Positions 6,838-15,608 are shown, numbered from the stretch's first letter. The stretch is DNA of 64,000 nucleotides from Pseudomonas sp. dw_358 (GCF_018449655.1 NZ_JAAVUX010000008.1:124001-188000); one strand, 5' to 3'. Made by a program: numbers and translations. The notes: generated by a model from the sequence alone, not told the origin.

Positions 6838-9102
6838 CTAGGTCGCGCTCTGACGACCGGTGTCTGATTGCTTGGGTAATGTGAACGTCACGGTGGCGCC
6901 TTTATCGAGCTCGCCATGCGCCCGAATGGTGCCCCCGTGGCGTTCGATGATCCGCTTCACGTTGGCCAGGCCGATACCGGTTCCTTCAAATTCGTCTTGG
7001 CGGTGCAGCCGCTGAAATACGCCGAACAGCTTGTCGGCATATTTCATGTCGAAGCCGACGCCGTTGTCAGAAACGCTGACAACAAATTCTTTATCGTGCT
7101 CCTCGGCCGAAATCTTGATGACGGCTATCTCCCGATCACGGGAGTATTTGATGGCATTGGAAATGAGATTGCGCAGCGCCAGGTGGAGAAAGGCTGGATC
7201 GCCCTGCACTTTGGGCGTTGCATCGATGTGCCAGTCGATCTCTCGGCCCTCGTAGTCAGGGCGCATCTCATGGCGTATCGAGTCGATCACGGCTGCGAGG
7301 TTGACCTCGGATGGCCTCATGGTCGAACGACCCATTTGCGAAAAGCTGAGCAGATTGTCGACCAGGGTTCCGGCGAACTTTGCGGATTGGGCGATCGTTC
7401 CTAAAAAACGATGGCCACGCTCGGTCATATTTCCGCTTTCAAGATCTTCCAGCAGGTCTACGTACCCGGCAATATGCCGCAGCGGTGCTCTGAGGTCATG
7501 CGAGACGCTGTAGGAGAACGACTCCAGCTCCTTGTTGGATCGCTTCAACTCCTCGGCCAGCTGCGCCAGCTCTTCAGCTTTGCGCAAAACAATGCCCAGC
7601 ACTGCCAGGCGCAGTTCACTGACGCCTTCTATTTCGCTTGCTGTCCAGGGTGTAGAAAAGCCTTCCACGATTTCCTGCCAATGCTCGAAGCTCTGGCGAG
7701 GATTCAGTGATCCGGTCGTGTTGATGGATTTCTCTGGACGACCGGCCCAATGAACCACATGCGTCTGCTCCGGCCTGAACCAGAGGAGGTAATTGGAGTG
7801 GATTTCCGAGATAGCCACCGCCAGGACACCGCTCACCGAATTGCCTAGCGCTGGCAATTGCGCAATGTCACGACCCACATTGTCGGTGTGGAAGACCTCC
7901 ATGCCACCTTTGTCACTGAGCCAGTCGGCCAAGGCAATCACCTCGGCTTGCGAGGGAGCATTCCCGTACACGGTGCACCCCGCGCCGCTCACCACGGCAG
8001 CGCCGCTTGCCCCCACAAAATCCACGAAGACATCCGATAATGCGCGCAGCCCTTCCAGAACGCTGTCGTGATCGGCCATCGCAGAAAGCATTTGGACGAT
8101 CCGCTGACGCAGCTCGAGCATTCGAGCGCTCTGGATGTGTGCTTCTTTCGTTTCCACCTGCAGTGACAACACGCGGCCCAACAGTTCACAGGCCGTCCGG
8201 GTCTGAAAGCTCACAGGAAAGGCACGGTCATGGTGGCAAGAGATCAGCCCCCAGAGCTTGCCCTCGACGACAATCGAGATCGACATGGACGCTCGGGTAG
8301 CCATATTGCGCATGTACTGCAAATGGACGGGTGAAACACTGCGCAACGTTGCATAACTCATGTCCAGCGACGCCCCTGTCAGGGGGTTGAGTGCCGGGAT
8401 CAGTGCTGAGGGTATGTAGTCGACGTCCTCGATGATCCGAATTCGGTTGGCGCAGTACAACTCGCGTGCCTGCTGCGGAATGTCAGAGGCAGGGAAGCAC
8501 AGTCCCAGGTAGCTTGGGTAGCCGGCATCGGCAAGCTCTGCATTGACGAGCCCGTTGCCTTCTTCATCGAAGCGATAGGATTTGACGCGACCGAACCCAG
8601 TCAGCCGCTTGATCACCCGTACGGCACGTGCGCAGATATCATCGACGCTTTCGATATCCTTGGATTGGCTGATAAACGCTCGAACCAGTGGGTACAGCCG
8701 ACTGTGTGCTGTGGGGGTATCACCGGGCCGTTCGAACTCAGCAATCAGGACGCCCCCATGACGATGGAGCATCATCGCGATCGGCACTGCCTGGTGGGCG
8801 CCCAGCGCAAAGTGGATATCGGCCACGTGGTAAGGCTGCGCCTCATCTTCATCCAGCTCACCCAGATGGCTCACCAAGGACGAGCCGCCTACAACAAGCC
8901 CGTCCAGGTGCAGACCCAGTAGCTCACTCGCGCTCACCCCAAGCCATTGAGCCAGGTTCTCGCTCACCTGGATGACAGTCATTGCCGGCTCTTGAACCAC
9001 GACAAGAAAGCCCTGCGGCTGAATACTGCCAGGCGTACGAATGGCCTCCCGGGCACAATTGGCCAAAGCTGTCTGGAATGCGTCGTCTGCGGGTGAAGTC
9101 AT
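6838..9102 (-). CDS. bphP: Bacteriophytochrome histidine kinase (PAS-GAF-PHY-HisKA-HATPase)
   Basis: A red/far-red photoreceptor kinase of 754 residues from the preferred ATG at 9102 (MTSPADDAF, behind GGA); an upstream in-frame TTG at 9177 and ATG at 9171 exist but lack a ribosome site. The biliverdin-attaching cysteine is visible at Cys16 in NCAREAIRTPGSIQPQG. The GAF domain carries PASDIPQQAR and the SPVHLQYMRNM histidine motif, and a PHY domain follows. The kinase part has His535 in SVSHDLRAPLR, N-box RNLISNAIKYS and GTGIGLANVKR. It heads the operon with the Rcp1-like regulator and hybrid kinase. No haem oxygenase gene (bphO) sits beside it, so biliverdin must come from elsewhere. Confidence 0.95.
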   Translation of the reverse strand: MTSPADDAFQTALANCAREAIRTPGSIQPQGFLVVVQEPAMTVIQVSENLAQWLGVSASELLGLHLDGLVVGGSSLVSHLGELDEDEAQPYHVADIHFALGAHQAVPIAMMLHRHGGVLIAEFERPGDTPTAHSRLYPLVRAFISQSKDIESVDDICARAVRVIKRLTGFGRVKSYRFDEEGNGLVNAELADAGYPSYLGLCFPASDIPQQARELYCANRIRIIEDVDYIPSALIPALNPLTGASLDMSYATLRSVSPVHLQYMRNMATRASMSISIVVEGKLWGLISCHHDRAFPVSFQTRTACELLGRVLSLQVETKEAHIQSARMLELRQRIVQMLSAMADHDSVLEGLRALSDVFVDFVGASGAAVVSGAGCTVYGNAPSQAEVIALADWLSDKGGMEVFHTDNVGRDIAQLPALGNSVSGVLAVAISEIHSNYLLWFRPEQTHVVHWAGRPEKSINTTGSLNPRQSFEHWQEIVEGFSTPWTASEIEGVSELRLAVLGIVLRKAEELAQLAEELKRSNKELESFSYSVSHDLRAPLRHIAGYVDLLEDLESGNMTERGHRFLGTIAQSAKFAGTLVDNLLSFSQMGRSTMRPSEVNLAAVIDSIRHEMRPDYEGREIDWHIDATPKVQGDPAFLHLALRNLISNAIKYSRDREIAVIKISAEEHDKEFVVSVSDNGVGFDMKYADKLFGVFQRLHRQDEFEGTGIGLANVKRIIERHGGTIRAHGELDKGATVTFTLPKQSDTGRQSAT

Positions 9103-9510
9103 CAAATCCAGCCTATGGGTGAGCGCCGTTGCCGGTTCACTGGCAAGCTGCCAGTAAACTCCGCGATACATTACCAAAATACCGAGATTGGAGCCGTGAA
9201 AAATCCCTGAACGGCGCGTTTACGGGCCTCCGAGTCTGATTGGGTAGCGCAGCCGCAAAACTGGCGGGGCGTCATGTGAACTTCGAGTCAGAGCGCGAAG
9301 TCGGAAATACTGACGATACAGTGATCCCCGTTATTTCCAGGCCCTCTAAATTTCCAGGCCCTCTAAAATTTTTCTGAAGTGAAGCGGTCGATAATCATTG
9401 ATGACCCGTACGTGTATGCCGCGACGGTCGCTTACTTTTCGAGGGTGGTTTGCAGCTGATGCGGGCTCGAACCTCCCGCCCAGATTTTCCTTTTTTGTCA
9501 GGCAGGTCCG
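9103..9510. promoter_or_regulatory. Divergent promoter region between bphP and the kaiC-like gene
   Basis: About 400 bases separate two divergent signalling operons, so both promoters must lie here. It contains an exact 17-base tandem duplication (separate entry) and AT-rich segments. I could not assign -35/-10 elements with confidence. Confidence 0.55.
9334..9367. repeat. Exact 17-bp tandem duplication
   Basis: TTTCCAGGCCCTCTAAA occurs at 9334-9350 and again, without a gap, at 9351-9367. It sits about 145 bases upstream of the kaiC-like start, in the shared regulatory region. Confidence 0.9.
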
Positions 9511-10956
9511 ATGTTGAAACAGCTCAAGCGCTTTGAAACCGGCATCGCCGGCCTGGATGTCCTTTTGAAGGGCGGACTCATTGCAGGCGCTTCTTACATT
9601 GTTCAAGGTCGACCGGGGTCCGGCAAGACGATCCTGGCCAACCATTTAGCGTTCAATCACATCAAGGCGGGCGGCCGCGCGTTGGTGGCCAGTCTATTGG
9701 CAGAGTCGCACGAGCGGCTGTTTCAGTACCTGTCGACGATGAGCTTCTTTGACAAGCAGAAGGTCGGTAACGAGATCCAGTTTGTCAGTGCCTTTGACAC
9801 GTTGGAAAGCGAAGGGCTGGACGAAGTTGTCAAACTGTTGCGGCGCGAGATTGTGCGGCAGAAAGCCACGGTCCTGATCGTCGATGGCTTACTGAACGCC
9901 CGCTCACAGGCAGGTTCAGCAATCGATACGAAAAAATTCATCGCCGAGCTCCAGGGCCATGCTGCTTTCTCGGGCTGTACCGTGCTGTTTCTCACCAGCT
10001 CCCGGCTTGATGATGGTAGTCCTGAACACACGATGGTCGATGGGGTCATCGAATTGGGTGAGGCGTTGTTCGGCACTCGCTCGGTACGCCGCATTCAACT
10101 GCGCAAGACGCGCGGAAGTGGCGCATTGTCTGGCCTGCATGAATGTCTGATAGGTGATCACGGGGTGGAAGTGTACCCACGGCTGGAATCTATTTTCAGC
10201 GCTCCTTCGCGGATCGAATTGACTGACATGGCTCCACTCACCACCGGCATCAAATCCTTGGACACCCTGATGGGTGGCGGGCTTCCCAGGGCTTCTGTGA
10301 CATTGGCCCTGGGTCCCTCAGGGGTAGGCAAGACCTCGCTGGGCATCAATTTTCTTGGCGCCTGTACGCCCGCCGAACCGGGCCTGCACTTCGGTTTCTA
10401 TGAAACACCTGACCGGTTGAAGCACAAGGCCAAGGCATTGGGTTACGATTTCCAGGCTAAAGAAGATCAAGGCGCCTTGCATATCGCCTGGCAGCCCACC
10501 ACTGAGGGGCTGCTTGACGGCCTGGGCGCCCGGCTGCTCGGTCTGGTAGACCAGCACCAAATCAAGCGTGTCGTCATCGACAGCTTCGGTGGTATGGCCA
10601 TTACCGGCAACAACCCACCTCGGTTGACCTCGTTCTTCAGTGCGCTGATGGGGGAAATGCGAGCACGGGGCGTACTCGTCTTTGCGAGCTGGGAAATTCG
10701 CGGCCTTTTTGGGCCAGAAATCGATGCGCCGACGCCTGATCTTTCCAACATCGTGGACAACATTCTACTGCTGCGATTTGTCGAGCATGAAGCTGAACTC
10801 AAAAGGCTGCTGACCGTTCTGAAAATGAGAGACAGTGTCTACGATACCTCGCTGATGGAGGTCGTCATCAATGCGCAGGGCGTAGACCTGAAGAAAGCAT
10901 TCAAACAGGTTGAATCGGTTTTGTCGGGTAGTGCCGCCTCGACCTTGCGACCGTGA
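9511..10956 (+). CDS. KaiC-like tandem RecA-fold ATPase
   Basis: A 481-residue protein with two KaiC domains. CI spans about 1-235 with Walker A GRPGSGKT (33-40) and Walker B VLIVDG. CII spans about 240-465 with Walker A GPSGVGKT (268-275) and RVVIDS. In cyanobacteria KaiC is the clock ATPase/autokinase; non-cyanobacterial relatives lack clock proof and act in stress or adaptation. Aligning to Synechococcus KaiC by eye, the phosphosite region reads TPDLSNIVDN, so the Ser431 position is kept as Ser412 while Thr432 is Asn413. The paired catalytic glutamates appear as AES in CI and YETP in CII, one Glu each. No kaiA or kaiB lies nearby. It overlaps the next response regulator, suggesting a joint phosphorelay. 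Confidence 0.9.
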   Translation: MLKQLKRFETGIAGLDVLLKGGLIAGASYIVQGRPGSGKTILANHLAFNHIKAGGRALVASLLAESHERLFQYLSTMSFFDKQKVGNEIQFVSAFDTLESEGLDEVVKLLRREIVRQKATVLIVDGLLNARSQAGSAIDTKKFIAELQGHAAFSGCTVLFLTSSRLDDGSPEHTMVDGVIELGEALFGTRSVRRIQLRKTRGSGALSGLHECLIGDHGVEVYPRLESIFSAPSRIELTDMAPLTTGIKSLDTLMGGGLPRASVTLALGPSGVGKTSLGINFLGACTPAEPGLHFGFYETPDRLKHKAKALGYDFQAKEDQGALHIAWQPTTEGLLDGLGARLLGLVDQHQIKRVVIDSFGGMAITGNNPPRLTSFFSALMGEMRARGVLVFASWEIRGLFGPEIDAPTPDLSNIVDNILLLRFVEHEAELKRLLTVLKMRDSVYDTSLMEVVINAQGVDLKKAFKQVESVLSGSAASTLRP

Positions 10957-11351
10957 TGCACCGGAGTCACTTTAAGATGGGCACAGTTCTAATCGTTGAC
11001 GATGAGTACGTGGTGGCGGATATCTTGGGGTTTGCGCTTGAAGATGAGGGCTACACGGTTTTGAAGGCGAGCAATGCGCGTAAGGGGTTGGATATCCTGG
11101 AGCGAGACCGACCCTCGCTGGTGATCACTGATTTCATGATGCCAGGCATGAACGGGGCCGAGTTCGCTCGCGCGATCCGAGCTAAATCGGCATTTGCACA
11201 TATCCCGATCATCTTGATGACCGGTGCTCAAGGTCGCGAAGGCCGTTCGGCTCCGGAATTGTTTACGCGCGTCTATGACAAGCCTTTTGACATGGATATC
11301 ATGATTGCCGCTGTTGCTGATCTGATTCCCCATGGGGATGAGACCCCATAA
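10956..11351 (+). CDS. Single-domain response regulator paired with KaiC-like ATPase
   Basis: A stand-alone receiver of about 131 residues. Pocket residues VDDE, phosphoacceptor aspartate in VITDFMMPGMNG, switch Thr in LMTGAQG and Lys in VYDKPFD are all visible. The ATG at 10956 overlaps the kaiC-like stop (TGATG), implying translational coupling; GTG at 10953 and ATG at 10977 (behind GGAG) are alternatives, and all leave the domain intact. There is no output domain. By position it is the likely receiver for either the PAS kinase at 12293 or for KaiC-dependent control. Confidence 0.88.
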   Translation: MHRSHFKMGTVLIVDDEYVVADILGFALEDEGYTVLKASNARKGLDILERDRPSLVITDFMMPGMNGAEFARAIRAKSAFAHIPIILMTGAQGREGRSAPELFTRVYDKPFDMDIMIAAVADLIPHGDETP

Positions 11352-11484
11352 CAACAGGTGTATCCACTCTGCCTTGTGCGGGTCTCTGGTAAAAATGCGC
11401 TCTCCAACGCAGGGCGAAGCTTTGATTGGCGTTGGATACACTGGCCTTGCCCCACGCCTGCGATCCGTATTCAGGAACCACCCG

Positions 11485-12303
11485 ATGTCCGTCAAGATCC
11501 GAAACAACGTAACCCTCGCAGGGGATGGTCCTGCGACGGTGGTATTTGCGCATGGCTTCGGTTGTGACCAGAACATGTGGCGATATGTAGAGCCTGCCTT
11601 CCGGACCCGGTATCGCACCGTCCTGTTTGACCTGGTGGGCTGTGGGCGATCGGACCTGTCCGCCTATGACGTCCAAAAGTACTCGTCCCTGGACGGCTAC
11701 GCGCACGATATCATTGAAATAATCGAGCGTTTTGGCGAGGGCCCAGTCCTCTTTGTAGGTCATTCTGTCAGCAGCATGGCCGGGGTCCTCGCATCCAATA
11801 GGCGGTCGGGTTTGATCGACGCACACATAATGATCGGACCTTCCCCCTGCTATATCAACGATGACTCGTACTGCGGCGGGTTCAGCGCGCAAGACATCGA
11901 CTCACTCTTGGAGACGTTGGAAAGCAACTATCTGGGATGGTCGAGCGCGATGGCTCCCGTGATCATGGGGGCGCCCGAGCACCCTGAATATGCCGCTGAG
12001 CTCACCAACAGTTTCTGCAAGACCGACCCTGACATTGCCAAACGTTTTGCCAGAGTGACCTTCCTGTCTGATCTGCGCAAGGACGTGGCCAGGCTGCGCG
12101 AGCCCACGCTGGTGGTGCAGTCTTCTGAGGATTTCATCGCGCCGATGGAAGTGGGTCAGTACCTGGTACAGGTCATTCCAGAGGCCCACCTGGCAGTCGT
12201 GGAAAATGTCGGCCACTGTCCCCACCTGAGTGCCCCTGAGGCTTGTATCGAGGCCATGAGCGGCTTTCTGGCCGGTCTGGGCAGGCCATTCGATGTCCAG
12301 TAA
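11485..12303 (+). CDS. rsbQ: RsbQ-like alpha/beta hydrolase
   Basis: A 272-residue hydrolase close to Bacillus RsbQ, which works with the PAS domain of RsbP in energy-stress signalling. The ATG at 11485 follows AGGAA and gives the family-typical start MSVKIRNNV. The triad is visible as Ser94 (GHSVSSM), Asp216 (SSEDFIAP) and His244 (VGHCPH), almost the same spacing as RsbQ (96/219/247). It overlaps the PAS histidine kinase downstream by 11 bases, so the RsbQ-PAS pairing is kept but the effector is a kinase rather than an RsbP-type phosphatase. Family members are proposed to make or deliver a small hydrophobic ligand to the PAS pocket; that role here is inference. Confidence 0.85.
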   Translation: MSVKIRNNVTLAGDGPATVVFAHGFGCDQNMWRYVEPAFRTRYRTVLFDLVGCGRSDLSAYDVQKYSSLDGYAHDIIEIIERFGEGPVLFVGHSVSSMAGVLASNRRSGLIDAHIMIGPSPCYINDDSYCGGFSAQDIDSLLETLESNYLGWSSAMAPVIMGAPEHPEYAAELTNSFCKTDPDIAKRFARVTFLSDLRKDVARLREPTLVVQSSEDFIAPMEVGQYLVQVIPEAHLAVVENVGHCPHLSAPEACIEAMSGFLAGLGRPFDVQ

Positions 12304-13843
12304 GAACATCAGCATACCAGACGCCGAAACGCTCTATCGCAACGCCTCGTGTGCGCTGCTGCTGACCGACAAGGCCGGCCTGATTCTCAAGGTCAATGAA
12401 ACCTTCTGCCAATGGACGGGCTGCGCTGCCGGTGACCTGGTCGAGCAGCGGCGAATCCAGGAACTGCTGACCGTTGGAAGCCGGATGTTTTACCAAACAC
12501 ACTGGATTCCGCTGCTGGAGATGCAACGATCGGTGGCCGAGGTGCAGTTCGAGTTTCGGTCAACCGATGGTCGTACCGTTCCCATGGTGGTTAACGCGAC
12601 TCGCCGGGAGCACGAGGGGTTTCTATATGATGAGATCTCTGCGGTGGTCATCGCCCAAAGGGCGCTCTTCGAACAGGAACTCAAGAACTCAAAGCGAATG
12701 GCAGAGGCTGCCTTGCGCGAGCATCTCGAGATGCAGCACGCGCTATCCGTCACCGATACCCGGCTGCGTATTGCACTGGAGTCCGCGCAGCTTTACGTAT
12801 GGGACGTCGACCTTCGGACCAACGAGCGTCGTTACGACCCTCAAGTCGCGCTCCTGTTGGGGTTCAGCAATCCCTTGGCCGTCTCCGCCAGCGCCTATGA
12901 CAGTTTCATCGACCCTGCAGATGCCACGATTGAAGCCAGGCTGTTCCAGAGCGCTATGGACTCTCCTGCCCAACCTTACCGCTGCGTGTACAGGCTCAAT
13001 GGGGTAGACGGTGTTCAGCGCACGGTTGTGGCGACAGGTCGAGGCATTACAGACAGCGATAACCGGTTTTTGCATTTTGTCGGGGTGTTGCATGACATCA
13101 CGCAGGTCAGCCGTCAGCAGGCCTTGGCGGAGGACCGTGCGCTTTTTGCTGAGCAAATGATCGGGATCGTGAGTCACGACTTGCGCAATCCCCTGCAGAT
13201 CATCTCGATGGCCACCCACCGAATCGCCCTCAGTACTCGACCTGCCGAACAGGTCGCCATGCTTGGCCACTTGCGGACCGCTACCCATCGGGCCCAGAAG
13301 CTGATCAACGAACTTCTCGACTTCACCCAGGCCCGTATAGGGCAAGGGCTGGCGGTCAGCCCTGTGATGATTGATCTCAGAGACACCCTGAACACTGCAG
13401 TGGAGGCCATGCGTTTCGGCAATCCTGGCTGGCAGATCGATCTGGAGCTCGATGGACTGGAGCACTACCACGTGGACGCGGACAGGCTTGTGCAGCTGCT
13501 GGGCAACCTGGTTGCGAATGCGGTTGCCTACGGAGAGCCTACATCTCCGATCAGAGTCACTGCAGACGCGAAACGCTACGAACTGACCGTTGCAGTTCAC
13601 AATCTAGGCGTGCCAATTCCCGCCGAGTCATTGCACAACCTGTTCGAACCCATGACCCGTGGTGCCGGCGAAGATCGAAGCCTGCGAAGCGTAGGATTGG
13701 GGTTGTATATCGTGAGTGAGATTGCGAAAGCTCACGGGGGCACGGTGCATGTCGATTCTTCAGAGACGGCGGGTACCACGTTCACTGTCAAGTTTCCGGC
13801 CTGGGGATCGGACCTAAGCGGTGTCGCTGGCCTGAGGGACTGA
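12293..13843 (+). CDS. PAS-domain sensor histidine kinase, RsbQ partner
   Basis: A 516-residue soluble kinase. It has an N-terminal PAS (about 10-115), a linker coiled coil (about 120-155), a second PAS/PAC-like domain (about 160-275, ending VGVLHDITQ), a dimerisation domain with His295 (VSHDLRNPLQ) and an HATPase (NLVANAVAYG, SVGLGLYIV). No membrane segment and no receiver. Its start lies inside the end of the RsbQ-like gene, so the two are co-translated. By analogy with RsbP, the first PAS domain probably reads the product or ligand of the hydrolase. The neighbouring receiver at 10956 is the likely phosphate acceptor. This ends the four-gene kaiC operon. Confidence 0.9.
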   Translation: MSSKNISIPDAETLYRNASCALLLTDKAGLILKVNETFCQWTGCAAGDLVEQRRIQELLTVGSRMFYQTHWIPLLEMQRSVAEVQFEFRSTDGRTVPMVVNATRREHEGFLYDEISAVVIAQRALFEQELKNSKRMAEAALREHLEMQHALSVTDTRLRIALESAQLYVWDVDLRTNERRYDPQVALLLGFSNPLAVSASAYDSFIDPADATIEARLFQSAMDSPAQPYRCVYRLNGVDGVQRTVVATGRGITDSDNRFLHFVGVLHDITQVSRQQALAEDRALFAEQMIGIVSHDLRNPLQIISMATHRIALSTRPAEQVAMLGHLRTATHRAQKLINELLDFTQARIGQGLAVSPVMIDLRDTLNTAVEAMRFGNPGWQIDLELDGLEHYHVDADRLVQLLGNLVANAVAYGEPTSPIRVTADAKRYELTVAVHNLGVPIPAESLHNLFEPMTRGAGEDRSLRSVGLGLYIVSEIAKAHGGTVHVDSSETAGTTFTVKFPAWGSDLSGVAGLRD

Positions 13844-14187
13844 ACCGGTAATTGCTTGAGGACTCCCGGTGACGCTTGCTGATACCCAGTGTTGTGAGAG
13901 CGACCGCAGATAATCCCCAAAGCCGTCTGACCGGCAGCGACCAGTGGTGGGTGAACCATTTGCCGCTCGTGTTCCTGCTAACTCCCGTGCTCGGGACGTC
14001 AGGCTTTGCTTGCGCGACCACAAGCCCTGTAGCAGAGACGCAATAGGTGGCAGCCGACTGCCTTTGCCTTTTGACCCTCGTGCTGTTTCACATTACCCGT
14101 ACCTTACGTCAGAAGAGGACTATCTTAATTGTCCTGCGCAGCGATAGCGCAGTCCCGGCTCACATGGCCGGGACCTTGGAGACGTCG
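13844..14187. other. Intergenic region, nothing recognised
   Basis: About 340 bases between the PAS kinase and the DUF1652 gene. No coding signature, repeat or clear terminator was seen. The last bases give a GGAG ribosome site at 14177-14180. Confidence 0.5.
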
Positions 14188-14445
14188 ATGCTTTGCGCTC
14201 TGGAAATGCAGCGTGTAATAGAAACAGCCTTCCTTCCCGCCACGTGCCGATGCGTCATCGGTCCCAACGGCAACATCACTATCCATGTAGGCAGGCAGGC
14301 GCCGACGGTTCTGGACGCCCACCTGATCGGTAACGCCTTTGCGCCGCCAACTGGCGAAGCACTTGGCATGCTCGTTAAAGATTTGAACGGGCACTACCGT
14401 CTGCAGAGAATCGAGCACCGACGACGTTTCTTTACCGAGGTGTAG
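14188..14445 (+). CDS. DUF1652-like small protein
   Basis: An 85-residue protein from the ATG at 14188, with GGAG seven bases upstream. The pattern EMQRVIETAFLPATCRC...NGNITIHV matches the N-terminus of DUF1652, a small Pseudomonas-enriched family of unknown function (typically ELCRIIE.GFLP..C.C). Longer in-frame starts add sequence with no family likeness. The C-terminal end (HRRRFFTEV) runs straight into an SDR remnant, so the natural C-terminus may have been altered. Confidence 0.65.
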   Translation: MLCALEMQRVIETAFLPATCRCVIGPNGNITIHVGRQAPTVLDAHLIGNAFAPPTGEALGMLVKDLNGHYRLQRIEHRRRFFTEV

Positions 14446-14591
14446 CTGACGAGGGCTACGGTGTCGATATCTTGCTCAACAATGCCGGCGTGGCGGAAGG
14501 CGGGTCGATGGTGGGTATACCTGCCAGCCACCGGCGTCATCAATGTGAGGTGAACGTTATCGGTTCGGTGCCGCTGACTACGCTCGGGTAA
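14445..14591 (+). pseudogene. Short-chain dehydrogenase remnant
   Basis: Read in frame from 14445, the sequence gives DEGYGVDILLNNAGVAEGG, then IPASHRRHQCEVNVIGSV and a stop at 14589. This is the NNAG motif and following helix of a short-chain dehydrogenase, about 48 codons. There is no cofactor-binding N-terminus and no catalytic YxxxK part, so it is a gene fragment left after deletion. Confidence 0.7.
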
Positions 14592-14687
14592 ACCCATCCA
14601 GTCAGATCGCAATGGATATAGCCCCATCCCGAACCTGTCAGACCCGGCCGAGATCGTGCAACACGATGCCCAACGCAAATGCCGCCT

Positions 14688-15608
14688 TCAACGCCTCCCG
14701 GCAGGCGTGAGGTTGGCCGCCAGGTAGGCGACCAACGCGCTCACCTTGGGTAGCGCCTCGCGGCTTTTGAGCCACATCAGGTTCATCGGCAGCCCTTCGG
14801 TTGCGAGATCAGGCAGCACCTCGACCAGCCTGGCGCTGTTCAAATGCACCTGGGCCAACCACGTCGGCAGCTGGGCGATGCCAAGCCCCGCCAGCACGGC
14901 CATTACCTCGCCCTCCCCGTCCCCCACGGCAATGTGCGGATGCATGATCCTGCGCTCCATGTCACCCGGTTGGCGGCCCTTGAAATACCACGGGATCGCC
15001 ATGCCGTCGTTCTGCCCGTAGCCAATGCACTGGTGGCTTTCAAGGTCCGCCACCACACGGGGCTCGCCGTGTCGCTCCACGTAGTCAGGCGCGGCGCAGA
15101 AGATAAGTTTCTGCGTCCCAAAAAACTGATGCCCTACCGATGCAGGCCAGGCGTCCGATCCACCGATCCTGACCACAATGTCGATGCCCTCATGCACCGG
15201 GTCGACATAGCGATCAGAAAATGACACGTGAGGCTGCAGCCGCGGGTGCTGTTTCATGAACTCCAGAATCAGCGGCAGGACATGCAACCGCCCATAGGAA
15301 GCAGGTAGATCGATGCGCACTTTGCCTTGGGGTTCGGTCTGGGTGGACGTCAAGGCAAGCTCGACCTCCTCCAGGTCCGAAAGCACCGTGGTACAGGTCC
15401 GATAGAAGGTTTCCCCGGCCTCGGTGAGTGACAACCGGCGCGTGGTTCGGTGGAACAGGCGAGTGTTCAACCGCCCTTCCAGGCGAGCGATGCTCTTGCT
15501 GATCGCCGAATTGGTCAGGTTCAGGCGTTCAGCGGCGGCCGTGAAGCTGCCCAGGTCGGCAACGATGACGAACACATCAATGCCTTTGAGGCGCTCTGAA
15601 GAAAACAT
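14688..15608 (-). CDS. LysR-type transcriptional regulator
   Basis: A 306-residue LysR regulator from the ATG at 15608, behind GGAG (an in-frame start 10 codons upstream is less likely). The N-terminal winged helix (about 1-65) reads FVIVADLGSFTAAAERLNLTNSAISKSIARLE, and the C-terminal effector domain of the CrgA/YafC type contains DIVVRIGG. It is divergently transcribed from the MFS transporter 110 bases away, the usual arrangement for a LysR regulator controlling its neighbour. The inducer is unknown. Confidence 0.93.
   Translation of the reverse strand: MFSSERLKGIDVFVIVADLGSFTAAAERLNLTNSAISKSIARLEGRLNTRLFHRTTRRLSLTEAGETFYRTCTTVLSDLEEVELALTSTQTEPQGKVRIDLPASYGRLHVLPLILEFMKQHPRLQPHVSFSDRYVDPVHEGIDIVVRIGGSDAWPASVGHQFFGTQKLIFCAAPDYVERHGEPRVVADLESHQCIGYGQNDGMAIPWYFKGRQPGDMERRIMHPHIAVGDGEGEVMAVLAGLGIAQLPTWLAQVHLNSARLVEVLPDLATEGLPMNLMWLKSREALPKVSALVAYLAANLTPAGRR

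Noticed and set aside
9511..13843. A complete KaiABC clock
   Set aside because: No KaiA or KaiB reading frame was found beside the KaiC-like gene and its phosphosites differ.
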